The notes under the pieces are model-generated. The model saw only the letters and a program-made list of their open reading frames with translations. It had not been told where the DNA came from and made no database searches. A stretch of 64,000 nucleotides of DNA from Heligmosomoides polygyrus polygyrus. Its lineage: Eukaryota > Nematoda > Chromadorea > Rhabditida > Heligmosomidae. Made by a program: the position numbers and the translations under genes. The first letter of the stretch is position 1, and every line of letters begins with the position of its first letter. Below are positions 31,333 through 43,283 of this stretch, piece after piece. Location of the stretch: positions 10,168,001 through 10,232,000 of the forward strand of contig OX377202.1 in assembly GCA_947396885.1 (NCBI GenBank), in the 5' to 3' direction.

Positions 31333-33190
31333 ACGTCAAATTGGACACTCTTCTAAAGAAACTTGATGCACGATGTTTCTAATGTGTCTTCTGATTCCGG
31401 ACGCTCGGTGCATGATGTCTGCGATACGTCTTGTGTGTCAGGATACCCATTGCACGACCTATAGGACACATTCTGAATCTTAACCCTTGTTGCATGACGT
31501 TCGTGACACGACTTCTGAATCTGAACATTCGCGGAACGACGTAGGTGAAGCTTCTTCTGAATCCGGACCCTCGTCGCACGCCATTTTTATAAGCCGCACA
31601 CTCATCTCGCGAGGTTAGGGACGAGTATTTTGAATCGTATTTACTTTGCCCGACGTTTGAGAAACGTGTTCTGAATTTCAGTAATAGTTACTCGAATTCT
31701 GTAACGTTCCTCTAGTTTTGGAAGCTCGTTGCGCGACGCCTTTGAGCGTCTTTCGAATTCCAATGAACGTTGTGCGACATTTGTAAAGCGTCTTCTGAAT
31801 TCGGAGGTGCATGAGATCTAGATACATCATCTGAATCACGGGGCGCTTCTCACGCCTTCTGTGACACATCTACAAAATGTGCATGCTCGTTGCACTACGT
31901 CAGTGACACGTCTTCTGTGTCCGGCACCCATGGCATAGCGTATGGAACACTTGTCCTCAATCTGGACGCTTGTTGCATGACGTTGATGACGTGACTTCTG
32001 AATCCGGATCCTCTTTGCACGTTAGTTGTGACACATCTTCTCAATCAGGACGCCCCTTGTGGGATGTCTGTGACACGTTTTCGGAATCCACTGGCTGCGT
32101 GAGGTTAGGGACGCCTCTTTTGAATCTACGCTCACTTTTCACGAGGTCTCTGACGTGTGTTTTGAATCCCGGCGATTGTTAACCGACGTTTGTAACGTAT
32201 CCTCTGGTTTTTAGTGCTCGTTGTATGACGTCTGTGACACGACTTTCAAATCCCAGCCCACGTTGTGCGACGTTCATGACAAGTCTTCTGAACCCGGACG
32301 GCCATTGCGGGACGTCTGTGACACGTTTTCTGATCCCAGCGTGGTTTCACGACTTTTATTACGTATCTTCTGGCTATGAATACTCGATGCATGACGTTCA
32401 TGACATGAATTCTGAATCCGGAGCCTCATTGCACGACAGTTGTGACACGTCTTTGACACGTCTTCTCAACCAGGACGCCCATTGTGCGATGTCTGTGACA
32501 CGTTTTCTGAATCTACTGATTTCGTGAGGTTGGGGACGCCTCTTTTGAATCTGTGCTCGACGACGTGCACGACGTGTTTAACGTGTGATTTGAAACCTAG
32601 CGATAGTTAACCAAGTTTGTAACGTATCCTCTGGTTTTCAATGCTCGGTGCATGACGTCTGTGACACGCCTTTCAAATCCCAGCCCACGTTGTGCCGACG
32701 TTCATGACACATCTTCTGAACCCGGACGGCCATTGCGCGACGTCTGTGACACGTTTTCTGATCCCGCTCATCGCGCGAGGTTAGGGACGCGACTTTTGTA
32801 TCCGTGCACGACGTCTGTGACGCGTATTCTAGATCCCGACGTGATTTCACGACTTTTGTAACGTATCTTCTGGCTAGGAACGCTCGTTGCATGACGTTCA
32901 TGACATGAATTGTGAATCCGGAGCCTCACTGCACGATAGTTGTAAGACGTCTTCTGAACCCGGACGGCCATTGCGCGACGTCTGTGACACGTTTTCTGAC
33001 CCCGCTCATCGCGCGAGGTTAGGGACGCGACTTTTGTATCCGTGCTCACTTTGCACGACGTCTGTGACGCGTATTCTGGATCCCGACGTGATTTCACGAC
33101 TTTTGTAACGTATCTTCTGGCTAGGAACGCTCGTTGCATGACGTCTGTGACACTCATTCTGAGTCCAAACGCTGTTTAATGGCGTCGGGT
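31333..33190. repeat. Minisatellite array, ~45-bp unit with higher-order repeats
   Basis: About forty degenerate copies of a unit around CACGACGTCTGTGACACGTC, then TTCTGAATCCGGA. The complement of this unit is the core repeat of the Helitron-like element at 3910-4760. A higher-order block of about 245 bp repeats from 32728 and 32972 with near identity. A TTCACGTCAAATTGGACACT segment stands at the left edge (31328). Apparent ORFs through the array are artefacts of periodicity. Confidence 0.9.
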
Positions 33191-33199
33191 ACACGTTCT

Positions 33200-33540
33200 A
33201 TGGTAACCGCTCATAGAATGATCGGCTGTCAAGGCGATAAATTTGGTAGTATAATAATCATCTATGATAAGGCTAAAAGAAATAGCCGGCTGGCATGCGC
33301 TGCATTGTTTAACCCGTCTTCGAGTCCCGTTCGGTATTACCCGCGGATTTATTGAATTCTGTATAATTGTCACCGCTCCATTGCTATGACACGAGACCCG
33401 ACGGAACAAACCTTTCAGCCACTCTATATAGTTCCCTATCAGAGACGACTACAGAGTGCGCAGCAGAAGAACACGATGTGAGCGTCGTGCAATAAAATCT
33501 CAGCCCCTAAACTGTCGTCGCCCCTGTGTCAGTCCGTTTC
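33200..33540. other. Intergenic DNA, no gene seen
   Basis: Contains a pol III B-box-like TCTTCGAGTCCCG near 33318 but no tRNA fold that I can draw. Confidence 0.35.
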
Positions 33541-34080
33541 GCGGTCACATATGAAAAAAGGAAATAATTTCAGGGGACGCGCTTTTCCGACGACGTCCGT
33601 CCCCGTTTTTTTCGGTCGGCGTGCGTTTTTCTGGCGTCCGCACCAGGCACGTCGCGAGGTGGGGAGCCGGCACAAAAAGCGCCTACGAAAATGGCTCGTG
33701 CTCGGTGGTGGAGACCGGGAAAAAACCGCCCCTCGTCCACACTGACAAGCAGTGGAGAACGGTTTTTCGACGCTCGCGCACTGCACTGCGCGCGTCACTC
33801 CGATCGCCGTCGTCGTCGTCGTCGCAGAACGCCTCGGCCGAGGAGTGTGCCGAGAGTTCTGAGAGTCGCCGAAAAAACGGCATGGGATAAAATTGTGCCA
33901 GGGCAAAAAGGCCACGAAAAACTGCGGCGCCGCTCCGTGCCGGGTCGTGAGAGCCAGGGAAAAAATGGGCAAAACCGCTGTCACTGCCGAGCACCGGCCA
34001 GCGTTTTTCTGGTCACGTCGACGTGACTCCTCTTCGGGAAACGAGATACCAGGCAGCTGAAAAACGCCAGCCTGCTACAT
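33540..34080. other. GC-rich island punctuated by A/T runs
   Basis: CpG-dense sequence with runs of A5-7 or T5-7 at about 20-45-bp intervals (for example 33606, 33627, 33720, 33764). Similar islands are at 48480-48690 and 59630-60010. It could be a promoter or first-exon region. No ORF has protein-like content. Confidence 0.4.
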
Positions 34081-34204
34081 GCACGATGTGCTGGTGCACA
34101 TGGACATCAGCGAGAGCTATCGACTTAATTATTCGTAACTAGCAGCCACAGCCAGAGAAGCAACGAAGTACAAAGGAGAAGAATGGCTTCATTTAATCTT
34201 TTTT

Positions 34205-34440
34205 TTTGGTATGCGCCACGCATCCTGCTTCTACGAGATGTCTTGTAGGCTGCTCGAATGGTCCATACAATAATTTGCGGTCGTCATCTGATGGACAAGT
34301 CAGGAGACCTTCCCAGACATAACGTTCACCAATCCCGGAAGAATGGAAAGCTCGGCTGGCTCAGGCGGAAAATTCGAACCAGGAACCTGGAAGGGGGTGC
34401 ACGCAACAATCGGCACGTCCTCCACCTGCGCCCTCAGTGC
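34205..34440 (-). repeat. Diverged SINE copy
   Basis: Starts GTATGCGCCACGCATCCTGC (tail side); the complement of AATTCGAACCAGGAACCTGG is its B-box region. Confidence 0.8.
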
Positions 34441-35170
34441 ATAACAGTTGTGGATTTTTGGCCTAATCACCTAAGCTAGAAATATCGGTCCTGAACAATA
34501 GAAAGGCAGCGCCGGTTAACTACACTTATTGGCGCTACTACGGTAAGCTCGCATCACCGACTGATGATATAAGATTTTCCAAATCTAGAAGAGGCAGACA
34601 TACATCGAGGAGAGATCCGATGCCCACGAGAACGGGGCTGTATGATCGTGACTCCCGTTGAGGTCCATTCGAATCAATCAACAAATCCAATCAGCCCCAG
34701 TCCCCCCTCCCCCCTATTGGGGATGCTCATACGGCAGACGATCATACGGCCCCTGGCATCTTTGATCTGCTGTATGCACTGGGTGACCCTGTGAACAAGG
34801 GGATGAATGGTCCTATCACAGCCTGCCGCCCCCATCTTTTTGCTAGATTTCGTTGATGTACCGTTTCGATCAGTAAAACTACCGCTTTTTTCCGTTTACA
34901 GATCTTTCCTTGAGCTTGCTATTCTCTCTCTTGTTGAATTAGTCACTTTTTCCTGATATTTCATCGGTGGAAAACCTTCTTCCTTGTGTCGTCGTCTCAT
35001 ATCACTTTTTAAGAACACCAGCTTTTCCGTGTTTCTAGTATTTTTGGTGCTGAAGTTAATTACGAACAGTTACTGTTATAGTTACGTTCGATTTCTATGA
35101 TCAATCACACCTTTTCAAGTTGCGCAGTTGTGACCATTACCTTCTTTGACACAAAAGAGTAACACGCAGG
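34441..35170. other. Intergenic DNA, no gene seen
   Basis: Contains a C-rich tract near 34700; no coding or mobile signature recognised. Confidence 0.4.
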
Positions 35171-35184
35171 TATTGTAATCGAAA

Positions 35185-35475
35185 GGCGCGTGTAGCGCAG
35201 TCGGAGGAGGCGCGGACTGTCGCCTGCACACGATACCAGGTTCCTTGTTCGGATTTCCCGCTCAGGCCAACCAGTCTTCCGTCCCTCCTGGGTCGGTGAA
35301 TTGGTACCGGACTTGTCTGGCAAGGATAAAGCGCTGACTTGTTCATCGGCTGGCCACCGCAAGTCATTGTATGGCCAAATACGCATTCAAGTCGCCTCCA
35401 CGACATCCCGTAGAAGTAGAATGCGTGGCGCATCCCAAAAGGGATTGAATAACGCCGTCCTTTATCCTTTATCCT
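35185..35475 (+). repeat. SINE copy with target-site duplication
   Basis: Near-consensus copy flanked by TATTGTAATCGAAA (35171-35184) and TATTGTGATCGAAG (35476-35489), a 14-bp duplication with two differences. Confidence 0.9.
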
Positions 35476-35496
35476 TATTGTGATCGAAGTGGGCGG

Positions 35497-35565
35497 GGGC
35501 GTAGCGCAGTGGTAAGAGGCGCTCGCTTCCGTATGCAGTTTGAATTTCTGATCCTGCACAAGCTC
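35497..35565 (+). repeat. tRNA-like sequence, second SINE family
   Basis: GCGTAGCGCAGTGGTAAGAG is an A box. TTTGAATTTCTGATCCTGCA, about 35 bp later, could be a decayed B box and T arm. It has no intact cloverleaf, so it is a relic rather than a tRNA gene. Confidence 0.5.
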
Positions 35566-35708
35566 TAAAATCCTCCGGTGACATGTTCCGTGTGCAAAGG
35601 AGAAAACAATGTGTGATTTATTATTTGTTTATTTGTTGACGTGTAACACATGTGATAATCAAACAAGGGATATGTCAGAGACGAACATCAGACAAACAGA
35701 AACACTTA

Positions 35709-37104
35709 CAAGGGAGGGTTCTGAAGCGTATGTCTTAACGGGGGGGCGAGTCAAATAAGGGGAATCCTCACCCCTCAGTTAGTATGAAAATGTGTTTATT
35801 TATTGCCAAGTCGTTAAACCCAAGGAGTAAGGGGTCACAATGGGATACGGCGCAGCACTCGTTTGTGGGTCTTTTACGTCCGCGATGCGTCTGCAGACGG
35901 TGGCTTGGAGCGCAGGTGGGTAGAGGTTTAACTCACGTGGGAGAGGTCGGGGGTTTGGTTCCTCTACGCTGCTGCATTTTCGCATTTCAACTGATTGGTT
36001 GAGATTTGGGGGATTCTGACGTCTACACCATTTTCAGACGTTTTCTGCGCATTTTTTCAGCTGCACGCTGTGGAGAATAACTTTCTTTCGACTTCACGCA
36101 ACCGAAATCCAATTGAAGACGCACCCTTTCCTCCAAAACAAGAGCTCCACCGAAAACGTTATCATATGCCCACTGATTGCTTGCCTCTCCACGTCCATCA
36201 GTTTATATTGCGGATCCCAATCTTCTTCTTCTTCCATCATTTCCAGCTGTTCGTCTTCGTCAACTTCATGTTGACGTGCTTTGAAGTTCTTGAGTATGCT
36301 GGCCATCCGTTCGGCCAGCTTGATTTCTTTCCTCGAAGGTTCCTTGTCCAAATGTGAGCCACACTTCAGCGTGAACAGGTGGATCACCACTCAAGCATCG
36401 GCGAACATTATTGGTGTTAGGTTTTAGAAAACCTCCAGCAGACCTCTGATTTCCAGGCGACAGACAGAGATGAGGGGAAGAGCGTATCGATGCCGTTTAG
36501 CTTAATTTGCGGGATGCGCACACCTCGTTTCTCATTTGAACCACCTCCGCCGTCACATCCTGGTCTCTTTTGAAAATCCGAGTGAGATGTTTTTTCCTGA
36601 GGTCATTGATCCATGTATGGAAACAAACTGTAAGATCATGTAACCTTTATACGCTGCCCGTATTGTACCCAGTGTTGCTTCATGCACTCTGCATCTGTGT
36701 ATCACTGGTGTTGAACATTTATCATCATCATGCTGAATACCACAACGTACCGCTGGGAAAATGCGCAGAAAACGTCTGAAAATGCTATAGACGTCAGAAT
36801 TCCCCAAATCTCAACCAATCAGTTGAAATGCGAAAATGCAGCAGCGCAGAAGAACAGAACCCCCGACCTCTCTTATGTGAGTCAAACCTCTGCCCATCTG
36901 CACTTCAACCCACTGGCTGGAAGGGCATCGCGGGCGTACAAGACCCACAACCGCGTGCTGCGCCGTATCCCATTGTGACCTCTACTCCTTGTGTTTAACG
37001 ACTTTGCAAAAAATAAGCACATCTTCATACTAATTGAGGGGTGAGGATTCCCCCTACATGACTCACTCCCCCTGTGCAGACATACGCTTGAGACCCTTCC
37101 CTTG
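35709..37104. mobile_element. Inverted-repeat DNA element of about 1.4 kb
   Basis: Arms of about 350 bp (35709-36055 and 36755-37104) are reverse complements. The outer ends are CAAGGGAGGGTTCTGAAGCG and its diverged counterpart. Inner landmarks are ATTTTCAGACGTTTTCTGCG and its complement. The interior minus-strand frame (36390-36094) has an acidic stretch (DEDEQLEMMEEEEDWDPQYK) that could be a transposase relic; I do not recognise it. No clean target duplication was resolved (TTA on the left, CTA after one base on the right). A solo end is at 18583. Confidence 0.75.
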
Positions 37105-37261
37105 CTAGAAGAGTCAATCGGAGGAGACGGAGGGAAGAAAAGAAAACTTATAGTTAGCCTTTTTGGAATAAGGTAAGCAACTGCAACTGACTGACAAACA
37201 AATCTAACCAGAGCACCATCCATCAAATTAGATTTGAAAGGTCTCTTATTAGTCGTGGAAG

Positions 37262-37600
37262 GTGACCAATTTGGCATGAAAATGGTATACTTAAAGCAAC
37301 AAAAAAAGTTAATTTAAAGGCCAAGCATCTATTTCGACTTGTACTTTATGTCGCCTGCAGTTTCGAATACATGTTGGTTGAAGTTCGCATGTAATTAAAG
37401 AGGTACATGAGGGCATTAGGGACCTAAGCGAGCATTTAGCTTTAAAAAGCTTCCAATTTGGCGTGCAAATGGTATAAATAAATAACTAAGTGTAACATAA
37501 CATCTATCGCTTGAAGACCCGAGTACATGTACGGTGGCTGAAGTTGGCCTGTAGTTACCTGAAGTACCCGAGCACCGGTAGGAACCTAAGTCAGCTTTAA
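37262..37600. repeat. Two diverged tandem copies of a ~175-bp unit
   Basis: CCAATTTGGCATGAAAATGG (37265) matches CCAATTTGGCGTGCAAATGG (37452). GAATACATGTTGGTTGAAGT (37365) matches GAGTACATGTACGGTGGCTG (37521). The unit is unknown. Confidence 0.6.
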
Positions 37601-38511
37601 GAATCCCCCGGATCTGAATAACGTTGAGCAACTCTGCGCAAATACAGCGTCGAAATTCCACCCTGTGGGTTTAACAGGACAAGAAGACCGGACTGCTGGA
37701 CAGAATTGCCACGATCGTCATGCTTTCTCGTACTGAAGCAGTAGACGTGAGTCTTTTACTGAATGGACAGTTTTTAGGGTGAGTTTTTAAGCAAGCACGG
37801 GGTGTGACCGGTTTTTTCCAAAACCAGGCGATAGCACACTCGCAATCATTCCTCGCGGAGCGCTTCAGAATTCTGTTTTGTCAATGTTAGCTCTAGTCAA
37901 CTTTAATAAACTTCATGCTATGCTCTCTTGACACCTCGGCATTGAAGGTAATAGTTGGAGTCTCAGCGAACGAGCTCTTTGAGGGGAGCCTGACGACGAC
38001 TGCCCCTTTATGTTTGAAATGGCGTGGGGCAATGAGGCTACGATGAGACGAAGGCAGCCCTTATATCACCAATCAAGAGGAATTTCTCAGTTTCTGATAC
38101 TGGTGACCGGATTTCCTCCAGTTGTTCAACGGCAACTCAATTGAAGGGGTCCTTCGAGTTTTTCTTATAACATATAAAAGCACCTTGCGAGAGTTCATCA
38201 CTAACCCTATCAATCTGCTCCAGAATTCATTAACGGCTTGCCGGTCGGCAACGATGCAACTTCCCGCGAAACCGCCACGTACCGAGATTCATCAACGGGC
38301 GGCGTGGTAGTTTTCCGGTTAAGATCGTTATAACGGTGACACGGCTAGAGTCGGGTAAAGGATACGGTGGAATGCCGGTAACGCTCCACTGCTAATGTCT
38401 GACCCAGTGACAACGAGTTGAGCTCGTTGTAGAGAGTAGTCAGATAGATGCGCAGTCGCGCTTGTTACGAATTTTGATAAATTTGTTGTGTGTTTGAGCA
38501 GTGCTGCTTGA
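37601..38511. other. Intergenic DNA, no gene seen
   Basis: No coding or mobile signature recognised. Confidence 0.4.
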
Positions 38512-38515
38512 ACAT

Positions 38516-39327
38516 TCGGCACTAGTTAAAAGTTCCGACTCCGCCGACACGACTTCGGTCAAAAAAAATTTTTTCGCTGAAACTTTGTGTAGGGAGGTTA
38601 TTTGGGGTCCTGATCACTAATCTGACATAGGTCTTTCACGATTCGGTCAGAGACCATCCATACCGTTAACAAGGGTGTCCAAGCAGGGTCATCGATTTCG
38701 CTGAAACTTCGTCTAAGGGGGGGGGGGTATTTGGGGTGTTGATCACGAATATGGCATCTGTTTCATAAGCGTCAATATCTTATAAAAGGATTCTCATCTT
38801 GAAAGCAAAGCTGGAAGAGGAACGGTGGTGAGAATCTCTCCATCGATCTGCCTTCTGACTGAGTGCCATCGAGGCATTGTAAATGGGACAGAGAGGCGTC
38901 GACAACAATCCCGTAGTTCTCTTCAACCATTCTTGGAAAACAGACCTGTCCAGGTCAAGTTTCTCGTACAAATCCTTCAATCTGAAGTCACACAATTCGG
39001 ATTGACGTCGATTCCTTTAGAAAGCTTGATGTGCCATGGTTGTAGCGTATTCAACGAACGACTCGAAGTAGCACCACTCTTTTTCTTTTTTCCCGCCAAT
39101 GTCACAGATTTCGTAACTCGATGAACCGATCACTTACCCATACTAACCTCTACCTGTCGTCCCCGGCCGAAACTTTATGAATGTAATGGTTGGTCTCCGA
39201 CCGAATCGTGAAAAACGAATGTCAGATTCGTGATCAGCACCCCAAATAACCCCCCTAGACGAAGTTTCGGCAAAAAAATTTCGACTAAAGCTGTGTCGGT
39301 GGAGTCGGAACTTTTAACTAGTGTCGA
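38516..39327. mobile_element. Foldback element with ~230-bp inverted arms
   Basis: The ends TCGGCACTAGTTAAAAGTTC and the complement of GAACTTTTAACTAGTGTCGA pair. Pairing continues through TTATTTGGGG and GATCACGAATCTGACAT into both arms. ACAT on each side (38512-38515, 39328-39331) may be the target duplication. No transposase is present. Confidence 0.8.
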
Positions 39328-39394
39328 ACATTTCTTTAACCAAGAACTGCCTGTGGTGGCAAATTTTTCGAGCAGACTAGTTTTCGCCAACTGT

Positions 39395-40432
39395 CCTTTA
39401 AGGCAAGTCTTGGCACTATTGTACTTTCACAACTCTACGGGTCAAGGAGAGGTCGAAAAAAATTTTTTCGCCCAAACTTCGGCTAGGGGGGTTATTTGGG
39501 GTGCTGATCACGAATCTAAGATCCGTTTTCAAAATTACGGCCGATTACGGTAGGTTACGGTAGGTAAGGGTGACTAAGGCTGCCAAGGTCATGATCGCCG
39601 ATTCCCAAACTTCGCCTATGGGGGTTATCTGGGATGCTGATCACGAATCTGACATTCGTTTTTCGTTTTACGCTGGAGTACGGTAGGTTGCGGTGGGTAC
39701 CGGTGAATAAGGTAATGGTCACCGATTGCGCCCAAACTCCAGCGTAAAACGAAAAACGGATGTCAGATTTGTGATCAGCATCCCAAATAACCCCCATAGG
39801 CGAAGTTTGGGCGAAATCGGCGATCATGACCTTGGCAGCCTTAGTCACCCGTACCTACCGTAACCTACCGTACTCCAGCGTAAAACGAAAAACGGATGTC
39901 AGATTCGTGATCAGCATCCCAAATAACCCCCATAGGCGAAGTTTGGGCGAAATCGGCGATCATGACCTTGGCAGCCTTAGTCACCCGTACCTACCGTAAC
40001 CTACCGTACTCCAGCGTAAAACGAAAAACGGATGTCAGATTCGTGATCAGCATCCCAAATAACCCCCATAGGCGAAGTTTGGGCGAAATCGGCGATCATG
40101 ACCTTGGCAGCCTTAGTCACCCGTACCTACCGTAACCTACCGTACTCCAGCGTAAAACGAAAAACGGATGTCAGATTCGTGATCAGCATCCCAAATAACC
40201 CCCATAGGCGAAGTTTGGGCGAAATCGGCGATCATGACCTTGGCAGCCTTAGTCACCCGTACCTACCGTAACCTACCGTACTCCAGCGTAAAACGAAAAA
40301 CGGATGTCAGATTCGTGATCAGCATCCCAAATAACCCCCATAGGCGAAGTTTGGGCGAAAAATTATTTTTCGACCTCTCCTCGACTCATGGAGTTGTGAA
40401 AGTACAGTAGTGCCCAAGTCTTTGTTAAGGGC
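39395..40432. mobile_element. Second foldback element containing a 136-bp tandem array
   Basis: The outer arms pair: AAGTCTTGGCACTATTGTAC (39404) with the complement of GTACAGTAGTGCCCAAGTCT (40402), followed by GGTCGAAAAA...CGCCCAAACTTCG. The inner sequence is related to the foldback at 38516 (shared TTATTTGGGGTGCTGATCAC). Confidence 0.8.
39739..40358. repeat. Homogeneous 136-bp tandem repeat
   Basis: CCAGCGTAAAACGAAAAACG recurs at 39739, 39875, 40011, 40147 and 40283, exactly 136 bp apart. The units are identical as far as I can read, except one base near 39770. The final unit is partial. A single inverted unit precedes the array at 39555-39690. Confidence 0.95.
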
Positions 40433-40439
40433 GAGTGTT

Positions 40440-41649
40440 CACGCTGACATAGTCCTACGATGAACAAAATGCTGCATGGAGGAGATTAGTTCACATTGAG
40501 ATCGCATTATGAGGTGGTGTGATAGGATGCAGAAGCTCGTCCATGCAGTCGTCTGAAATGTTGCATTTAAGACTCGATTGATTGTGTTTCGCTTCAACAC
40601 ATGTTATATTTTCTTCACAAAGTGGCCGTGCAGATTAATTTGTGGTTCCTTTGACGTTCAAAATTTAACGGACATTAAGGCTTCCAAAAAATGCACGATA
40701 TCTTTAGAAAATGCTGGTGCTATTCGAAAGGTTGTAACATTTGTGCTAATGAAGCATCTGAAGATGTTTGAAACTCATATGAAAGCACAGTGTAGCGAAA
40801 TTTCTGTGGCGTGCAAACGGTCAGGATTGCGCCATGTCCCCGCCTGAAACCTTGCATTTCAGACTCGATTGATCGCGCATGGGCTGAATGCTTGTTACAA
40901 TCTTATTACTACTTGACCAGATTAATTGTGCTGTAATTCTTTAAACGCTTAGAACTTGATCACCATGTGAAGGAGTCATGGTATGCGAGCTTACTGATTG
41001 CACAATTTGAATGTGAGCAGGAGCCCTATTTTACAAGATGGATTCTGTGGACTGACGAAGCAACATTCAAGCGGAATGGAGAGGTTAGTCGACTTAATTA
41101 CAGCTACTGGGCGACGGAAAACATTGAATGAAGCACAGCACAGGTTCATGTGACCAAGTGGTAACAAGATTCAGCACATGCACAATCTATCTAGTCTGAG
41201 ATGCAAGGTTTTAGGCGGCGGCATGGCGCAATCTTGACTATTTTCACACTACAGAAACCTCGTTACCCCCTTCTATATGAGTTTCAAATATTTTCGAAAA
41301 ATTCACTCGTAACAATGTTACAACCTTGCACGTAATACCTTCATTTTTTAGGATATCTTGCCTTTTCGCAAACCATAGTGTGTTTCTAAGTCATAGACCT
41401 TAAAAAAGCACAAATGAATTGAGATGGCAACTTTATGGGAAAACTATAACAAGTATCCAAGCGAATAATCGAGCGTAATATAATGCAAAATTTCAGACGA
41501 GTGCATGGCGCGTTCCATACCGCTCATATATCAGAAAATTTGTATTTTCTCAAGATTTCATATGAGCCCTTAACCGATTCAGCACCTTTAATGTGAACAA
41601 AGTCATCACCTTTCAAACAGTGTATGCATTTTTTTGAGACACCCTGTAT
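40440..41649 (+). mobile_element. Tc1/mariner-superfamily relic
   Basis: Around 41030-41130 the plus strand reads WILWTDEATFKRNGEVSRLN and YSYWATEN, the region around the first catalytic Asp in one group of Tc1/mariner-like transposases. The right end GAGACACCCTGTA (41636-41648) looks like the terminal repeat. The left end was not found and the rest of the ORF is lost. An internal segment (GACTCGATTGATTGTG at 40571, GACTCGATTGATCGCG at 40863) is duplicated. Confidence 0.65.
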
Positions 41650-41665
41650 GAAAGTACGTACTGTA

Positions 41666-41958
41666 AGAAAAAGGAAAAAGGACGGCGTTATTCAATTCCC
41701 TTTGGGATGCGCCACGCATTCTACTTCTACGAGATGTCGTGGAGGCGAATTGAATGCGTATTTGGCCATACAATGACTTGCGGTGGCCAGCCGATGAACA
41801 AGTCAGCGCTTCATCCTTCCCAGACAAGTCTGGTACCAATTCACCGACCCCGGAGGGATGGAAGGCTTGGTTGGGCTGGGCGGGAAATCCGAACCAGGAA
41901 CCTGGTATCGGGTGCAGGCGACAGCCGGCGCCTCCTCCGACTGCGCTCCACGCGCCCG
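41666..41958 (-). repeat. SINE copy with 10-bp target duplication
   Basis: Near-consensus copy in reverse, flanked by ACGTACTGTA at 41656-41665 and 41959-41968. Confidence 0.88.
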
Positions 41959-42054
41959 ACGTACTGTATTTGGACAAAATCGATTGTCTTAGTACCTCTA
42001 CCATTTCTCACCCATATCAACCGCATTCTACCGTCTCCTCCAGAAGAAAGCATA

Positions 42055-42335
42055 AAGGACGACGTCAATCAGCCTCTTTTGGGATGCGCCACGCACTCTA
42101 CTTCTAGAGGCCACTTGGATGCGTATCTAGCCTATACAATGACTTGCGGTATCCAACCGATGGGCAATTCAGTGTCTTATCTTTCCAAAACAAGTTGGTG
42201 CCAATCTATGTGCCAACGACGAAGGGAAACTCTGGAAGATTGGACAGCTTGGTTGGCCCGGGCGTCAAACCAGGAACTTGGGATCGGGTGTGCGCGATAG
42301 CTCCGGCACCTTCTCCGATGGCGCTCTCCTTGTGC
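42055..42335 (-). repeat. Diverged SINE copy
   Basis: Starts GGACGACGTCAATCAGCCTC, continues GATGCGCCACGCACTCTACT, and ends with the complement of the A-box head near 42330. Confidence 0.78.
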
Positions 42336-42591
42336 TGTTCTGTGCTGCACCGACGAAGGAGAGAGTTTCCCTTGGGATAATGGTTGTATATCATTTCCAC
42401 GTCAAATTCAAATCAAATTGGGCACTCTTCTAAAAAGCTTAGAGCTTTTGAAATTAAACTGAACACCTTCCAGGTCAACTAGACTTTCCAAAACGATTGG
42501 AATAATTTATTGCTCAAGGAAAATTTTAATATGACTTTCTCAGAGATTTCAATTCGTTTTCCAATAAGTGAACACATTGTTTGAAATTTCA

Positions 42592-42650
42592 TAAAGCTTG
42601 TTGCCCGAAAGGCAGAAGGTGCGGGTTCGAGTCCCGCCTGGCAGAAGAGT
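42592..42650 (+). repeat. tRNA-like 3' half (SINE-type relic)
   Basis: GGTGCGGGTTCGAGTCCCGC forms a perfect T arm (GCGGG/CCCGC) followed by CTGGCA. No acceptor 5' strand or D arm is present, so it is not a tRNA gene. The next ~25 bases (AGAGTTTTGATCG) resemble those after the similar sequence at 50635. Confidence 0.6.
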
Positions 42651-43242
42651 TTTGATCGTAACTAGACATCCATCTAACAACTTCTATAAGGCTTGCTTTT
42701 TCGTGAAAAATAATGTTATACAACTTGCTTTAAAGCGTAGAAAAGCGGCTGTTTTTTAGTGCCTGAAGAAAAGATTAAACCATGCTCAAACCCAAGACGT
42801 AGCAATTCTTATTCGATTGACAATAAAATTTCTGTTTCCACGGAGTTTCGCCCCTTAAACGACAAAACAAAAAGTCATAAAAATACATATACCCTCCCTG
42901 TAATGCTTTATATAGGCAACACCTACACTGATAATCAAATAGGAATCATGAGGAGCTTTTCGTGTGCATGGCGCGATCCCGTCTTCTAGTGCAATATATA
43001 TGATTATTGTTAGGCTTTAAAGCAAAATAAAGTTTATAAGTGATTTTGAAATTCTTACAATTTTGTTCGGCATACTAACACATTAAATTTATAATTTTTC
43101 CTACTTTTTATGAAATCCTTACACTCATCCAATCGGCTGAATTAAAAAATTTTTAAAGAAAGCTATACTTAATTTTCCTTGAAGAAAAATAAGCCAACTT
43201 TTTTGAAATAAATAGAGAAGATGAGAGGAAAAACAAAGAAGT

Positions 43243-43283
43243 GAGGTTTGGTCTCCGTTTCGCACGGGCCCTTAGACGGAGAC
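43243..43283. repeat. Short perfect hairpin
   Basis: GTTTGGTCTCCGT and ACGGAGACCAAAC pair over 13 bp around a loop of about 17 bases. Function is unknown. Confidence 0.7.

Noticed and set aside
31970..33157. Open frames of 70-129 codons on both strands across the minisatellite array
   Set aside because: They follow the repeat period, read on both strands and encode only repeat-derived text.
31333..33190. A CRISPR array
   Set aside because: Units are contiguous degenerate tandem copies without unique spacers, and the genome is eukaryotic.
35497..35565. A functional tRNA gene
   Set aside because: A and B boxes are present but the acceptor and anticodon stems do not pair. The same holds at 42592, 45958 and 50620.
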